NCBI GenBank assembly: GCA_029891385.1
Contig: CM057228.1
Location: 53,159,783-53,223,782, forward strand
Reading direction: 5' to 3'
DNA: 64,000 bases
Source of the DNA: Erythroxylum novogranatense
Lineage: Eukaryota > Streptophyta > Magnoliopsida > Malpighiales > Erythroxylaceae
Part shown: positions 1 to 11,306 of the stretch, piece by piece
How the letters are laid out: every line of letters begins with the position of its first letter
Numbering within the stretch: the stretch's first letter is position 1
Translations under genes and position numbers: made by a program
Notes under the pieces: model-generated
The model's database searches: none
Told to the model about the DNA's origin: nothing
Seen by the model: the letters and a program-made list of their open reading frames with translations, nothing else

Positions 1-1203
1 ATAACCAAGTGGGGTATAGGATGGTGAAAGGACGAATTACCAGTAATTGTCATGGAAAGGTTCGTGTCTGGTTCCTAATGAGCTCGGGTTAGTTAGTCAA
101 ACCAATTACTTTCCGGTCAATTAGAGTCGTGATGTCTTCTTAGACGCGCTCATGACTTGCTTAGATTAAGTGTTAATCTAAGTGGCCAACATAACCGGAA
201 CCTAATGGGTCACTGCGATAAGAGTGGATCGAAATCGTAAAATAGTTTTGGATAGTGATCCAATATTTGGAAGCAATAGGATTAAATGGATCCCGATGAG
301 ATTGGGATATGTCCAGATGAGATCGCGACATCGACATTCTTGAAAACTTTTCGGTGATTTTTAGCTGCAGGGCCCGAGGTAGGTAGAGACCGACCCGGTA
401 TGTCTGGACCACTTCAGCAACCATAAATATATCATTAATTAATGAGATTAATTAATATATATATATATATGGACACATGTCATTAACCTAAAGGAGGAGA
501 TGAAGTTTGAAAAGTCAAACTTCATCATTAATGATTATTAATCAATTTCTTTAGCCACCAAAGGCCACCAACGTGGCTAAGGCTTCACCAAGCCTTAAGT
601 GTCCCTTTAATTAGCTAAGGGGCATGAGAAATATGCTTTAACACTTAAGGAAGGTGAAAGTGTCGTTGGCTAAAGATTTAAGGAGAAGTAAAGTTTGACT
701 TTGTCAAACTTAATGATTAACTTGCTTTTTCAAATGGCTTAAGGGTCTCCCGTGGGAGACCCTCCACCAAGCCATTAGTTAGTCTTTTACTTATGTTAAA
801 AGGCTAATGAGAAGTCTTAAGGGTTAAGGAAGCATGGAGGTCGTCGATGGTGAGCATGAGATTCGAAACTTGATGGTTTAAGCTTATGAAAATTGGATTT
901 TCTAAAGGCTTTTCTCATCTCACTCTTCTTCAAGCTACTTCTCCAAGGTTGAATCCTAAGCTCTCCAAGGCTAAGGTGAGATCTAGCAGTCTTTTCTTTA
1001 GTCTAGCTATTCCGGGTCAAAGGGTTTGTTAGGTTAGGTTTCCGACCTCTGCGTGGATCTGATTAGAGGCGGTCTCCTTTAGTCGTTATGGTTTGACTAT
1101 TTATACATACACTTGGATCCTGGCTTTCGGGAACTTCCCGGAACAAAAATTTTTTGTTTTCCGCATTGTGTCCATGTGATGGACACCCCGAGATTTTCCT
1201 ACA
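1..1203 (+). repeat. 5' LTR (partial) of the nested non-coding element
   Basis: This stretch matches 3193-4395 throughout, with scattered substitutions and many 1-5 base indels. It holds an AT-rich dinucleotide run near 455-470 and an inverted repeat around GGTCTCCCGTGGGAGACC near 745-765. It ends with CCTACA at 1203. Short open frames inside are repeated in the other LTR and resemble no protein I know. Confidence 0.75.
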
Positions 1204-1204
1204 G

Positions 1205-1217
1205 TGGTATCACAGCC
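1205..1217 (+). promoter_or_regulatory. Primer binding site of the nested element
   Basis: TGGTATCACAGCC lies one base after the LTR end and differs at one base from the usual plant initiator-Met tRNA site TGGTATCAGAGCC. It would prime minus-strand cDNA synthesis. Position and match together fix the LTR end at 1203. Confidence 0.75.
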
Positions 1218-3192
1218 ACTTGTGTTGTATAAACAGTTAAAATGATAACTAGGTCGGAGTTCCTTTGTGAATTGAGCTGTGTAGCATGCTGCCTATGTAT
1301 ATTTCGAAATCTGTACAGAGTTAGGGTTTTCGAAATTTTCTTGCATAGACCTGCTCCTGAGATGTTGCTGAATGTGTCTATAAAAGGAAAAAATTTATCA
1401 ATGTCGTTTGATATGGTTTTGCTAATTTAATTCCCTAAGTTTCGGATGCTGTCCTGTTGAACATTTCTGAAACAGGTATATTTGTAAATTCGATAATAAA
1501 TTCTGTAAAAAAAAATTTCGGATGGGTTTTCACCGACACTTCCCTAAGATGTTTGTGAATGTCTCTGTGGATGGAAAAATGTTTTCAAGGTGATTTACTA
1601 TTTATTTCCGAATTTATTGTATGCTGCTGGGAATATTTGTGTTGAAAAACACAGATTCTGTTTCGGCTAGATTGCTGAGGTTTGATGAGTTTCTGTTTGA
1701 AATAAATCCTAAAAAAATTCATGGAGCATGTTGTGAACATGTACTAACCTCTGTAATTTTCTCAGCATTTATTGAAAGTGTTTCAATGATTATTTCGAGC
1801 AAAAGGCAGAGCATGGCAGTTTTGAGAAAGTTCCTGGGGCTGTTTTGTTTGAAATGATTGGTTGTGTATTTCTGAATTTCAATGCCTTGAATCATTTTTA
1901 ATGTGATTAAAAATGTGTTATATTGATCTGGTATGCATGCCAAAATGAGATTCTTGAAAGTTTCCAATAATTTTTGGATGTCGAATAGGTCACTTTAGCG
2001 TCTCGTTAGATTATTCCGTTATCTTGGTTATTTTGGCCGTCGCAATTTTTGTGACAAGTGCCAGAGTAATCTTGATAACGTGTAGCCTACCTAGAGATAC
2101 TTAGTATGATAATTTTATATTCTTAAAATTATGTGGAAATCTAGTGATTAATAGTGATTAATCGGTTTCAAGTTTTTCCTATATAGTTTGACTATATGGC
2201 ATGCATGATTTGATGAAAATGTTTCATTAGCACGTTAATATAAAGGTTTATACACTTGTTATATTGGTGTTGTGAATTGGGAATGCTTGGATTGAGAATT
2301 AGCCGACTAGATAGCAATTTTCCTTGTGTAAGGCGACTTGTTCAGTTGGATAAAGGCGACTTACATGTGCTGAAAGTCGTATAAAGCGATTTGTATATTG
2401 ATCTGGCGACTTGTACATGCTGACTGCAACATAAGTCGACTTGCATTGGATAAGTCGACTTATATCATGCTATGGAGGGATGATGGATGATTTTGATATA
2501 AATTCAATGTGATTGATGCAATGCCTAAATTACTCCATATAGTCATGGTATTATAATCCCATAGCTTGGATGAGACACGAATTGGAAATCCCTCCTCGTA
2601 ATATGAAAACTAACGCCTTCCTAGTCATAGGATTAACGAGACTGGACATTGTTAATCCGGATATACTAGCACATGTCATATTCCTTGATTGGATCAAGCA
2701 GTGGATCTCAGAAACTGTAAATATTGAGATATTTAGATTTGACATGTGGATGCTTACTAGTGGTAGTAAGTACATTGGATGACTGCTATGAGATCATCAC
2801 ATGGGTATTCTATTATAATGTCGGTGATAATCTCATCATAGCAATGGTGCAAGTATCCTTAGACTTGAGGTACTCGAGGATATCTTGAATCTTGATTACG
2901 TGCTTTGACTCCATTCCTTGTTGCCTTAGGAGGTCGCTCGTAGGGTGGTGCTTGGAGTGCGATTTGAGGTATTGAAGGTAATTGAGTAGCCAATAAAGGA
3001 TTCACCACTTACGGAATAGCAGAATAGATACCCATAGCTTCTTATCGGGATCATTACTTGGAGGTCTCTAAAGACCGGAGCACACCGTGTCATGAAGAGG
3101 TCTTCATCGACATATAAAGTAATGAGTCGGACGAGACCCGATATCACTAGGCTAGACTCGGTCTAGTGAGAGTTGACACTTTGACCATACTC
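1218..3192 (+). other. Non-coding interior of the nested element
   Basis: No ORF here resembles a retrotransposon protein. The stretch holds a run of related GCGACTT / AAGTCGACTT motifs at about 2316-2465. It also holds an imperfect inverted repeat at 2781-2846, with arms like TGCTATGAGAT..ATCAC and GTGAT..ATCTCATCATAGCA. The right part may belong to the 3' LTR, whose start could not be placed. Confidence 0.5.
2316..2465. repeat. Array of GCGACTT / AAGTCGACTT motifs in the first element
   Basis: About seven related motifs, of which two are perfect TAAGTCGACTT palindromes (near 2431 and 2450) and the others are diverged (AAGGCGACTT, TGGCGACTT, AAAGCGATTT). The motif is the same as in the 10.4-10.6 kb array but the surrounding element is different. 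Confidence 0.65.
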
Positions 3193-4395
3193 ATAACCAA
3201 GTGGGGTATAGGATGGTGAAAGGACGAATTGCCGCAGTAATTGTCTATGGAAAGGTTAAGTAATCTGGTTCTAATGAGCTCGGGTTCATTAGTCAAACCA
3301 ATTACTTTTCGGTCGATTGGGGGTCATGATGTGTTGCTAGCGCGCTCATGACTTGCTTAGATTAAGTGTTAATCTAAGTGGCCAACATAACCGGAACCTA
3401 ATGGGTCACACGCATAAAGTGGATCGAAATCAGTAAAATAGTTTTGGATAGTGATCCGATATTTGGAAGCAATAGGATTAAATGGATCCGATGAGATTGG
3501 GATATGTCGATGAGATCGCGACATCGACATTCTTGAAAACCGTTTAGATGATTTTTAGCCACGGGGCTCGGCGGTAGTAGGACCGACCCGGTATGTCGGA
3601 CCACTTCAACAACCATAAATATATCATTAATTAATGAGATTAATTAATATATATATATATGGACACATGTCATTAACCTAAAGGAGGAGATGAAGTTTGA
3701 AAAGTCAAACTTCATCATTAATTGATTATTAATCAATTTCTTTAGCTACCAAAGGCCACCAACGTGGCTAAAGCTTCACCAAGCCTTAAATGTCCCTTTA
3801 ATTAGCTAAGGGCATGAAATATCTTTAACACTTAAGGAAGGTGAAAGTGTCGTTGGCTAAAGATTTAAGGAGAAGTAAAGTTTGACTTTGTCAAACTTAA
3901 TGATTAACTTGCTTTTTCAAATGGCTTAAGGGTCTCCCACGTGGGAGACCCTCCACCAAGCCATTAGTTAGTCTTTTACTTATGTTAAAAGGCTAATGAG
4001 AAGTCTTAGGGGTTAAGGAAGCATGGAGGTCGTCGATGGTAAGCATGAGATTCGAAACTTGATGGTTTATGCTTATGAAAATTGGATTTTCTAAAGGCTT
4101 TTCTCATCTCACTCTTCTTCAAGCTACTTCTCCAAGGTTGAATCCTAAGCTCTCCAAGGCTAAGGTGAGATCTAGCAGTCTTTTCTTTAGTCTAGCTATT
4201 CCCGAGTCAAAGGGGTTTATCCCGGTTAGGTTTTTGACCTCTGCGTGGATACCATTAGAGACGGTCTCCTTTGGTCGTTGTGGTTTGACTATTTATACAT
4301 ACACTTGGATCCTGGCTTTCGGGAACTTCCCGAAACAAAAAAGTTTTGTTTTCTGCATTGTGTCCATGTGATGGACACCCCGGGATTTTCCTACA
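3193..4395 (+). repeat. 3' LTR of the nested non-coding element
   Basis: Direct repeat of 1-1203, ending in CCTACA at 4395. The next base belongs to a copia reverse-transcriptase frame. An open frame starting at 4346 runs from the LTR tail straight into that frame, a chimera made by the insertion. The given left end is only the point matching the window start. Confidence 0.75.
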
Positions 4396-6021
4396 TCATC
4401 CAGAAGAGTTGATTATCGGAGAGACCTCAGAAGGATTCAGAACAAGGTCCAGATTCAGAAGAGAAGCTAATGTGGCTTTTATCTCTGAAATAGAACCTAA
4501 GAAGGTTGAGGAAGCTCTTCAAGACGAAGCTTGGGTGTTAGCCATGCAAGAGGAGCTGAATCAATTTACTAGGAATAATGTGTGGTCCTTAGTTCCGAAA
4601 CCCTCTAAGAAATACATCATAGGAACCAGATGGGTCTTGAAGAATAAGTTAGACGAATCAGGAAGAGTGAGTCGAAATAAGGCTAGATTAGTAACACAAA
4701 GCTATAATCAGCAAGAAGGAATAGACTACAATGAGACGTATGCTCCAGTAGCAAGACTTGAAGCCATTAGGATTCTGCTGGCATATGATGTGTGTCATGA
4801 TATAAAGCTATTTCAGATGGATGTCAAGAGTGCCTTTCTGAACGGTTTTATAGACGAAGAGGTATATGTTAAGCAACCACCTGGCTTCGAGGATGTTAAG
4901 AATCAAGACCATGTCTATAGACTTCATAAAGCCTTATACGGACTTAAGCAAGCTCCTAGAGCTTGGTATGATCGTCTGAGTACTTTTTTCTTAGAGAATG
5001 GTTTTAGTAGAGGTCAAGTTGATAAGACGCTCTTTAGGAAGAATTCTCATAATGATTTTATTATAGTTCATATTTACGTTGATGATATCATTTTTGGAGC
5101 TACCTCAAAAAGGTTATGCATGAAATTTGAGAGTTTAATGAAGAAAGAGTTTGAAATGAGCATGATGGGTGAATTAAAGTTCTTTCTTGGGTTGCAAGTT
5201 AAGCAGACCGAAGAGAAGATCTTTATTCATCAATAAAAGTACGTGAAAGAATTGTTGCTTAAATTTGATATGCAGAATGTGAAGCCAATGACTACTCTGA
5301 TGCATCCTTCAAACCATTTATCGAAAGATGAAATTGGTAAGAAGGTGGATCAAACCCTGTATAGAGGGATGATCGGTTCTTTATTGTATCTTACAGCAAG
5401 TAGACCTGATATTTTATTTAGTGTTTTCTTGTGTGCAAGGTTTCAGGCCGATCCTAGAGAGTCTCATTTTATTGCTGTTAAAAGAATTATGAGATATCTT
5501 ACAGGTACTACTGATCTTTGCTTAATGTTTGAGAAAGGTAGAGATTTCAGGTGAATCGGATATTGCGATGCGGACTATGCCGGAGATAGAATTGAAAGGA
5601 AGAGCACAAGTGGAGGATGTCACTTTCTTGGCGTAAACCTAGTTTCCTAGTCAAGCAAGAGACAAAGCTCGATAGCTCTATCAACTGTCGAAGCAGAATA
5701 TATGTCTGCCGCAAGCTGTTGTTCACAGACGTTATGGATCAAATATCAACTTGAAGAGTATTCAGTTCGAGAAGAAGAGATTTCAATCTACTGCGACAAC
5801 ACCAGTGCAATCAACCTGTCAAAGAATCTGATTCAGCATTCTAGAGTGAAGCACATCGAAGTTAGACATCACTTCCTGAGAGACTATGTTCAGAGGAAGG
5901 TAGTGCGTCTATAGTTCATCGAAACAGAGTCTCAGTGGGCAAACATCTTCACTAAACCATTGAGTGAAGAACGGTTCCAGAAGATCAGACGCAATCTTAA
6001 CATGGTCATGTTAAGTGAATA
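4396..6021 (+). pseudogene. Ty1/copia (SIRE-like) reverse transcriptase-RNase H, decayed
   Basis: This is the 3' half of a copia pol gene: RT then RNase H, which copy element RNA into cDNA. Visible RT motifs include KARLVTQSYNQQEGIDYNET, QMDVKSAFLNG, YGLKQAPRAWYD and the catalytic YVDDI followed by FGATS. RNase H motifs include YCDADYAGDR, a KSTSGGCHFLG block, STVEAEYMSAA and YCDNTSAINLSKN. The frame is broken by stops near 5234, 5552, 5648 and 5912, so it is dead. Gag, protease and integrase are missing because the 1-4395 element interrupts the gene on the left; the remainder should lie upstream of the window. Order of motifs, a second downstream ORF and the LTR/PPT at 8.83 kb suggest the SIRE lineage. 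Confidence 0.85.
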
Positions 6022-6028
6022 GTTAGGC

Positions 6029-8560
6029 TAAAGGGATGTCAAAACTAACGGCGTCAGAAATAGTGAGTTACAGCTGGTAACTTCTCTGACAAGAAAATTT
6101 TGGAGGGAAACGCCTCACGATCTTCAGAATTCCTATGATTCTAGAATACGCGTGATAAGACCTTTCAAGTTGCCTGAAGTTGATATCATTGCGGTTACTC
6201 TCATCTCCAGACGGTTCATCTTGCTTTCAAAATTCTCTCAATCATCCTACCCTAGACGAAAAGCTAACCAGAGACAGTTTTCGTTCTAAGACAATGGAAG
6301 CAGCTATGATATTTGGAAGACATGTGGATTTCGAGTCATTGAGAAATGATGGTATGAACGTAGAACCGGAGATTATAAGAGCTGGTTGGAGGAATTTCTT
6401 CAGTGCGGGAACCGATCTATCTTGACGAGGTGTATGAGTTTTGGAAGAGCGCTCAACTTGTGAACAACAACGTGGTATCTTGATGAGATGGAATATATGT
6501 TGTTGTGACTAAAGAGTGATTAAGAAGGTATTTGGTTGTCCATCGGTTGGTGAGACCACATCAACCAAGGCTAAGTGGATGACAACGGTCAATATGAGGG
6601 AAGAAGATGTTAGCAACAGTTATATGGAGTGAACGACCCTTGGAGAGGAAGGCGTCGAATCTGGTCCCAAAAGCTAGGGTTCTCCATGCGATTACATTTA
6701 ATTGCATTCTAACGGAGGCGAGTTCAAGGCATTTGGTGACTACTGGATGAGCGATTGGCTCGTTCTACCTGCTAAATCGCAATCCCATCGACTTACCCTT
6801 CTTAATCTTTCACTACATGATTAAGGGGATGAAGGATACAACTAGCTATCCTTACGGTATGCTTCTTACAAGGATTTTTAAGGAATCCAGAATCCCTCTC
6901 CACAGAGGAAATAGAAGGATTGTACCAGTGAAGAGTAAGATTGATTCAATCACAATACGACAAATGGGTCTGAGGACCGTAGTTAAACAAGAAGTCGACT
7001 CTTCAAGGAGAACAAGAATTGAGGGGGAGCGTGTCTCGAAGAAGACTCCCGCTTTAAGTTCTCTAACTCAAGTGAGAATAAAATCGCCTACAGAAGAAAT
7101 AAGAAGATTGACAGGAAGACTGCTGATGAAACGGATGAGTCCTCAAATCGAAGTAAGTCTACCTCGAAGGACAGAAAAAGGTGCGCCAAAAAGACAAGGA
7201 GAAAGTCTTTTAAGTGAAGTTACGAAGAAGGCGAAGAGATCACCGAGGATTCGGACTCTTAAGGCAACAAGAAGAAAAGAATGCCGGAAGAGCGAGTGGG
7301 AACAATCCTCTCAATCTCGTGCACCTAAAGCGACAAGGTCGTTAGTTTCTATACGGAAGAGGATCTGACCGGAAAAGCCAAAGAGACTAACAAGAAGAGA
7401 AAATCAGAATCTGAAAGAGAAAAATCTCAAGTTCAGAAATCTTCAAGACTGACTGAAGCAGAAGACAAGACTAAGAAGATTAGTCAGAAGAAGATCATCT
7501 CAACTACTGGGGAGGTTAGTCGAAAGAAAGAAACCTTTAAAGCTGCTCAAAAAGAACAAGAAAAAGAAACTGAGCAAAGCACAGTTCAGGAAATCCCCAT
7601 TGCTCAACAAGAGGAACCAGTGGAGGAAAGCCTGGTTCAGGAGAATCCTTTTGAAGCTCAACTAGAGGCCACAGCAGAATCAGACTCGGATAATGATAAA
7701 CCTTGTCTGATGGTATACAACTATCATAAGTTTTTTAGAAAACAAAAGCTGAAGATCAAAATAGTTCATTATATTACCAGGACAGCTGCTATCGCCATCG
7801 GTACTTAACCAATGAAGAAGAAAGTAGTTCTTGTACAACCTATGTCAATAAATAGTGACGCGTGGGAATTACTGAAAGAAGATGAAAAAATATTCTACTA
7901 TACTATGAGGGATGCTGCTACGAAGCCATACCCTATAAAAATTCCCTGTAAGCCGTGTACTATTTTTTCGATCTCAAAAAAGACAAAAATAAAGATTGTA
8001 CCGGATATCCAGCCAAGATATCCTTTGGATTTGACTAAGGGGAAGTCAAAACTATTCCCTGAAGAAGTTCGTGATGATCTGTCCGCATATCAAATTGAAG
8101 AAGAAGTGCGTAGAATTGATGATGCATGCGCTTCGAATAAGAATGAAGATGGAGCTAGTTGCAGCCATACTGACAAGCAAGAAGACTGTCCAGTGGCGGG
8201 AAGAGTAATAAAAGGGACGTTTATTGAGTTCCTTGTTCAGATAGTTTTGCGTATCAGGCCTTTATCTGGTACACTGTCTATTGAAGCTGAAGGTATACCC
8301 CTGCAAGGAAGACAGTTGTTGATGCTGCCTGCTCCATTTGACTTAGATCTTCCTGAAACTGATACATTTATTCGTCCACCAACTATTGAGATCAATGATG
8401 AATACATTCCTACCTCTGATGCTTATACTACGACAATTCCGTTCACTTCTCCTTCAGCAAATGTTGATCAAGCCTCCTCTTCGATTGACTCACAAGAAGA
8501 ACTCAGTAGATTATGCAGAGAAGTCAATGAGATCAAGGAGGCGATGAATGACTGAAGAAG
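6029..8560 (+). pseudogene. SIRE-type second ORF (env-like / plant transposon protein domain), decayed
   Basis: This follows pol in the same direction and precedes the PPT and 3' LTR, the place where SIRE-lineage elements carry an extra env-like ORF of unproven function. Fragments such as GRHVDFESL, IIRAGWRNFF and SYPYGMLLTRIF resemble the putative plant transposon protein domain as I recall it. A Lys/Glu/Ser-rich, low-complexity part follows (about 6.9-7.65 kb). One frame is open from about 7371 to 8555 except for a single TAA at 7806-7808, and its end (SQEELSRLCREVNEIKEAMN) looks like a short coiled coil. Several frameshifts and stops lie upstream. No convincing signal peptide or membrane helix was seen. 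The domain assignment is by memory only. Confidence 0.55.
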
Positions 8561-8840
8561 ATGATGATGAAGCTCGCGAAGAGCCATCATCGTTAATCAT
8601 TTTTATTATAACAAATAGGGGAGAAGAAGCGTAAAAGAAGAGAATGAACAAGGGAGAAAAGAATGAGCAGAAGAGAAGAGGATGTTCAGAATGTTGATAA
8701 AGAAGGTGTGGTAGGCGAGACGAAGAAAGGAAGAAGTCAAAGAAGAAGTTCTGCAGATAAGTTTTTTTTTGTTGTTCTTTTCAAAACATTGTATTTTGTT
8801 TTCTTTTGTACATAATTTGTTATCATCAAAAGGGAGAGAT
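8561..8840 (+). other. Non-coding 3' leader and polypurine tract of SIRE-like element
   Basis: Purine-rich AAG/GAAG sequence with no ORF, then a T-rich patch, then the polypurine tract AAAAGGGAGAGAT at 8828-8840, immediately before an LTR starting TGTTAAGTC. The tract would prime plus-strand DNA synthesis. Confidence 0.7.
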
Positions 8841-9830
8841 TGTTAAGTCAAATAACTTTACTTAGATATGATTTTGATGTATAACAAAAGAGCAAAATAA
8901 AAGTAAAACAAAAGCGAGCGAAGTCGAAAAAAGAAATCGGACATCTGACGAAGTCATCTGAGACGAAGGAACATGAACCTGACGCTAAATGAAACAGAGC
9001 GCATAAAATGAAAAGCGAGCGCAGAAGCTAAACAAAGCGACGCATAAGCGCTAAGCAAAGCGAGACGCAGACGATCACGAATAGTAAAGTGAACGAAGAC
9101 GAAAAGCAAGAAAAGCGGAACCATTTAAGTAAGCGAGATACAAGCAGTAAAGCGAGAACCTGATTTAAGTAAAAACAGAGGCTTGAACATACGAAGCACG
9201 ACGATAAAATATAGACGAAGAAAAATAGATGCGGAATTCAAAAGAAGACGAAGGAGTCAGTTCGAGTTAGTTACAGAGCTCAATTGAATAACCGTTTCTT
9301 TAAAGATTCAAGAAACAAGAATCAAGAAGCAGTTACAGAAGAAGGCTATAAATATAAGTCGAAGTCGAAGATTGCAAAGTTAGTCAAAGTTAGAAAAAGT
9401 GATCGAAAGTTAGTAAAAAGCATTCTGTTTAGCTGAGAGTTATTTTACTGTAATAAGTGTGCAAACACTTTTCTAAGAAAAATAGTGCAGATAGCCTGCA
9501 GAGGCTAAGTGTGAAAGAATACTGGTTGTAGAGACATGAAGAGGCTCGAAAAGAATACTTGTAACGTTGAAAGAGATAGTGGAAATCTCATAAAAACTCG
9601 AGGATGGGCGTAGCCCAGGTTTAGGGTGAACCAGGATAAATTGCTGTGTCGACCACTCTCACTCTATCTCTATTTTTAGATTCAAGTTTTATCAATACTT
9701 AAACAAAGTTTTCAAAACTTTTGATTAATTAGAATCTATCGGAAGTTCAGTAAGGAATTTTATTTCTAACAAACAGTTTTGAAAGATTTTCAAAAAAGGA
9801 GAATACACAATTCAACCCCCCCCTTCTCAT
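8841..9830 (+). repeat. 3' LTR of SIRE-like copia element
   Basis: It starts TGTTAAGTCAAATAAC directly after the PPT. A TAACA at 9767-9771 would mirror the start. The C-tract CAACCCCCCCCCTTCT near 9815 also looks like an LTR tail, so the right end lies between 9771 and about 9830. The window lacks the 5' LTR, so age and target duplication cannot be read. Confidence 0.65.
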
Positions 9831-9879
9831 GCATTCTATATCGTTTATAAGTATTGTATTAACGTGTGATTCACTTCAC

Positions 9880-10860
9880 GATCTAGAAGGGGGGTTGAAT
9901 AGATCTTTAAAGCTTTTTGTAATTTTACTGTTTTTATTGAGGTTCGATGCTAAGACCTACGTCATTTACTTAAGCTCCCACTTAGGATTTTCCAAATCAC
10001 TTTATTGCACATGTTTTAGTTGAGTGTGAACTTCGTACAATACCACTTAATTTCTGGCTCAAGTAACCTTTACAACCGATTTATTTTTCGACACAAATCC
10101 TATTTCACACGTGACCTTTCACTAGTCACTCAAATTGTAAAAGAGATAAGATAAAGATTGAAGAACAAAGCTCAATACAATGGTGTAACAAGATAAGAGC
10201 AATAGTGAGCAAAATATGAAGCAATAGTGGAGTCTTTTTCTTATAGAACTTCAGTAGTATCTCCCTTGATCAACCCCTCTTATATTTAGAGGAAAATAGA
10301 CGTTGGGAACCCATATAGCCGTTGTCTAATTGTTATAACCGTTCCTTAATATCCTCCTTTCCATTTGTGACCAAATGACTTCATCAGAGTCAGTTCGCTA
10401 TACTTATAAGTCGACTTGTCACAATGTTTTTCGTAAAATTTCATCTCTGCTCTTCTATAAGTCGACTTATACAGTGTAAGTCGACTTGTGGTCTTCGATA
10501 AGTCGACTTATGGACTATTAGTCGACTTGTGTTGACAGATCTTCATATATTAGTCGACTTATGATAAACTAGTCGACTTATGTTGTTCGGATCTTGATAT
10601 ATAAGTCGACTTATGATATGCTAGTCGACTTATGTTGGCTTCAATGGTAATATCCAATCAAATCTTCTATAATCTTCATTATTTAAGTCTCTTGCACTTA
10701 TAAGGAAACTTCCATATTGATTCTTCAATAATTAATCACTTGCCCATCTTGATTTGCACATTTCTTTTATTGAATAATAATCCCAAAATACCTGAAATAA
10801 TTTCTTAACTAATTCTAGAAATTTTATTATTATCAAAACATAAAGAGATTTAATTTGTCA
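9880..10860 (-). repeat. Copia-type LTR on the reverse strand (solo or truncated)
   Basis: Read on the minus strand, it begins TGACAAATTAAATCTC at 10860 and ends near a C-tract (AAGGGGGGTTGAAT on the plus strand at 9888-9901), the mirror of the C-tract of the preceding LTR. It holds nine copies of a GTCGACTT palindrome at 10406-10632 and, on the minus strand, a TATA-like CTAAATATAAG near 10280. No PPT, PBS or coding remnant is attached, so it is a solo or broken LTR. The boundaries are approximate. Confidence 0.5.
10406..10632. repeat. Array of nine AAGTCGACTT-type palindromes
   Basis: Nine copies of (T/A)AGTCGACTT(A/G)T occur with 10-30 bp unrelated spacers inside the reverse-strand copia-type LTR. 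On the minus strand they lie upstream of a TATA-like element, in the presumed U3. Confidence 0.8.
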
Positions 10861-11306
10861 ACCACCATTGGTCCAACACAAAATGCGTGGATCACTCACT
10901 CAACCTTTCCAGTAGTGGTAGCGCAACACTGGACACTGGAGGAGGGGGCCATGAGTAGGTCCTTAGCCCAGTTTTCTCACCACCTTTCGCATTGGAACCA
11001 GCATGTCTTTGGCAATATTTTCTCCTGGAAGAGGAAGCTGGTTGCTAGGCTGGAAGGGATCCAGCGTGCTATGATGACCTGTCCACGCGACTCGTTGCTG
11101 GATCTGGAGGACACTTTGAGTGGTGAGCTCCTCCAGGTGCTTTGCGAGGAAGAGTTATTTTGGCACCAATGAGCCCAATGTGAATGTCTTTCCAAGGGAG
11201 ATCGGAATACTAAGTATTACCATACTCTCACTCTCGCCAAGCGAAAGCAGTTACGCATTGAGCGGCTCCAGGATCAGGCTAAGATTGTAGTATCTGACCC
11301 TGATCA
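10861..11306 (+). pseudogene. L1-type LINE, left fragment (linker before RT)
   Basis: The frame carries the linker between endonuclease and RT of plant L1-type elements: WNQHVFGNIFSWKRKL, then GDRNTKYYHTLTLAKRKQ near 11194-11240. A TGA at 11170-11172 interrupts it. The fragment stops at GATCA (11302-11306), and the same GATCA resumes at 27937 followed by the rest of the LINE. It is therefore one LINE split by a 16.6-kb insertion. The endonuclease is absent, which is usual 5' truncation. Confidence 0.8.

Larger units (their letters stand above)
1..4395 (+). mobile_element. Nested LTR element without gag/pol (5' end outside window)
   Basis: Bases 1-1203 and 3193-4395 are near-identical direct copies that both end in TTTTCCTACA. 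The first copy is followed at once by a tRNA-iMet-type primer binding site, so the two copies read as 5' and 3' LTRs. The interior of at most 2 kb has no gag, protease, integrase or RT motif in any frame, so this looks like a TRIM/LARD-type non-autonomous element. The 3' LTR ends directly in the middle of a copia pol gene, so it inserted into that older element. The LTR start and left target duplication are not visible because the window opens inside the 5' LTR. The 3' LTR may begin upstream of 3193; no convincing PPT was found. Being an LTR element is well supported; its superfamily is unknown. Confidence 0.75.

Noticed and set aside
4069..4371. 100-codon open frame before the copia RT
   Set aside because: It lies wholly in an LTR, is broken in the paired LTR, and has no similarity I recognise.
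10406..10632. Possible CRISPR-like array (short repeats with spacers)
   Set aside because: Repeats are only about 10-12 bp, spacers vary in length, the setting is an LTR in a plant genome, and no cas genes exist.
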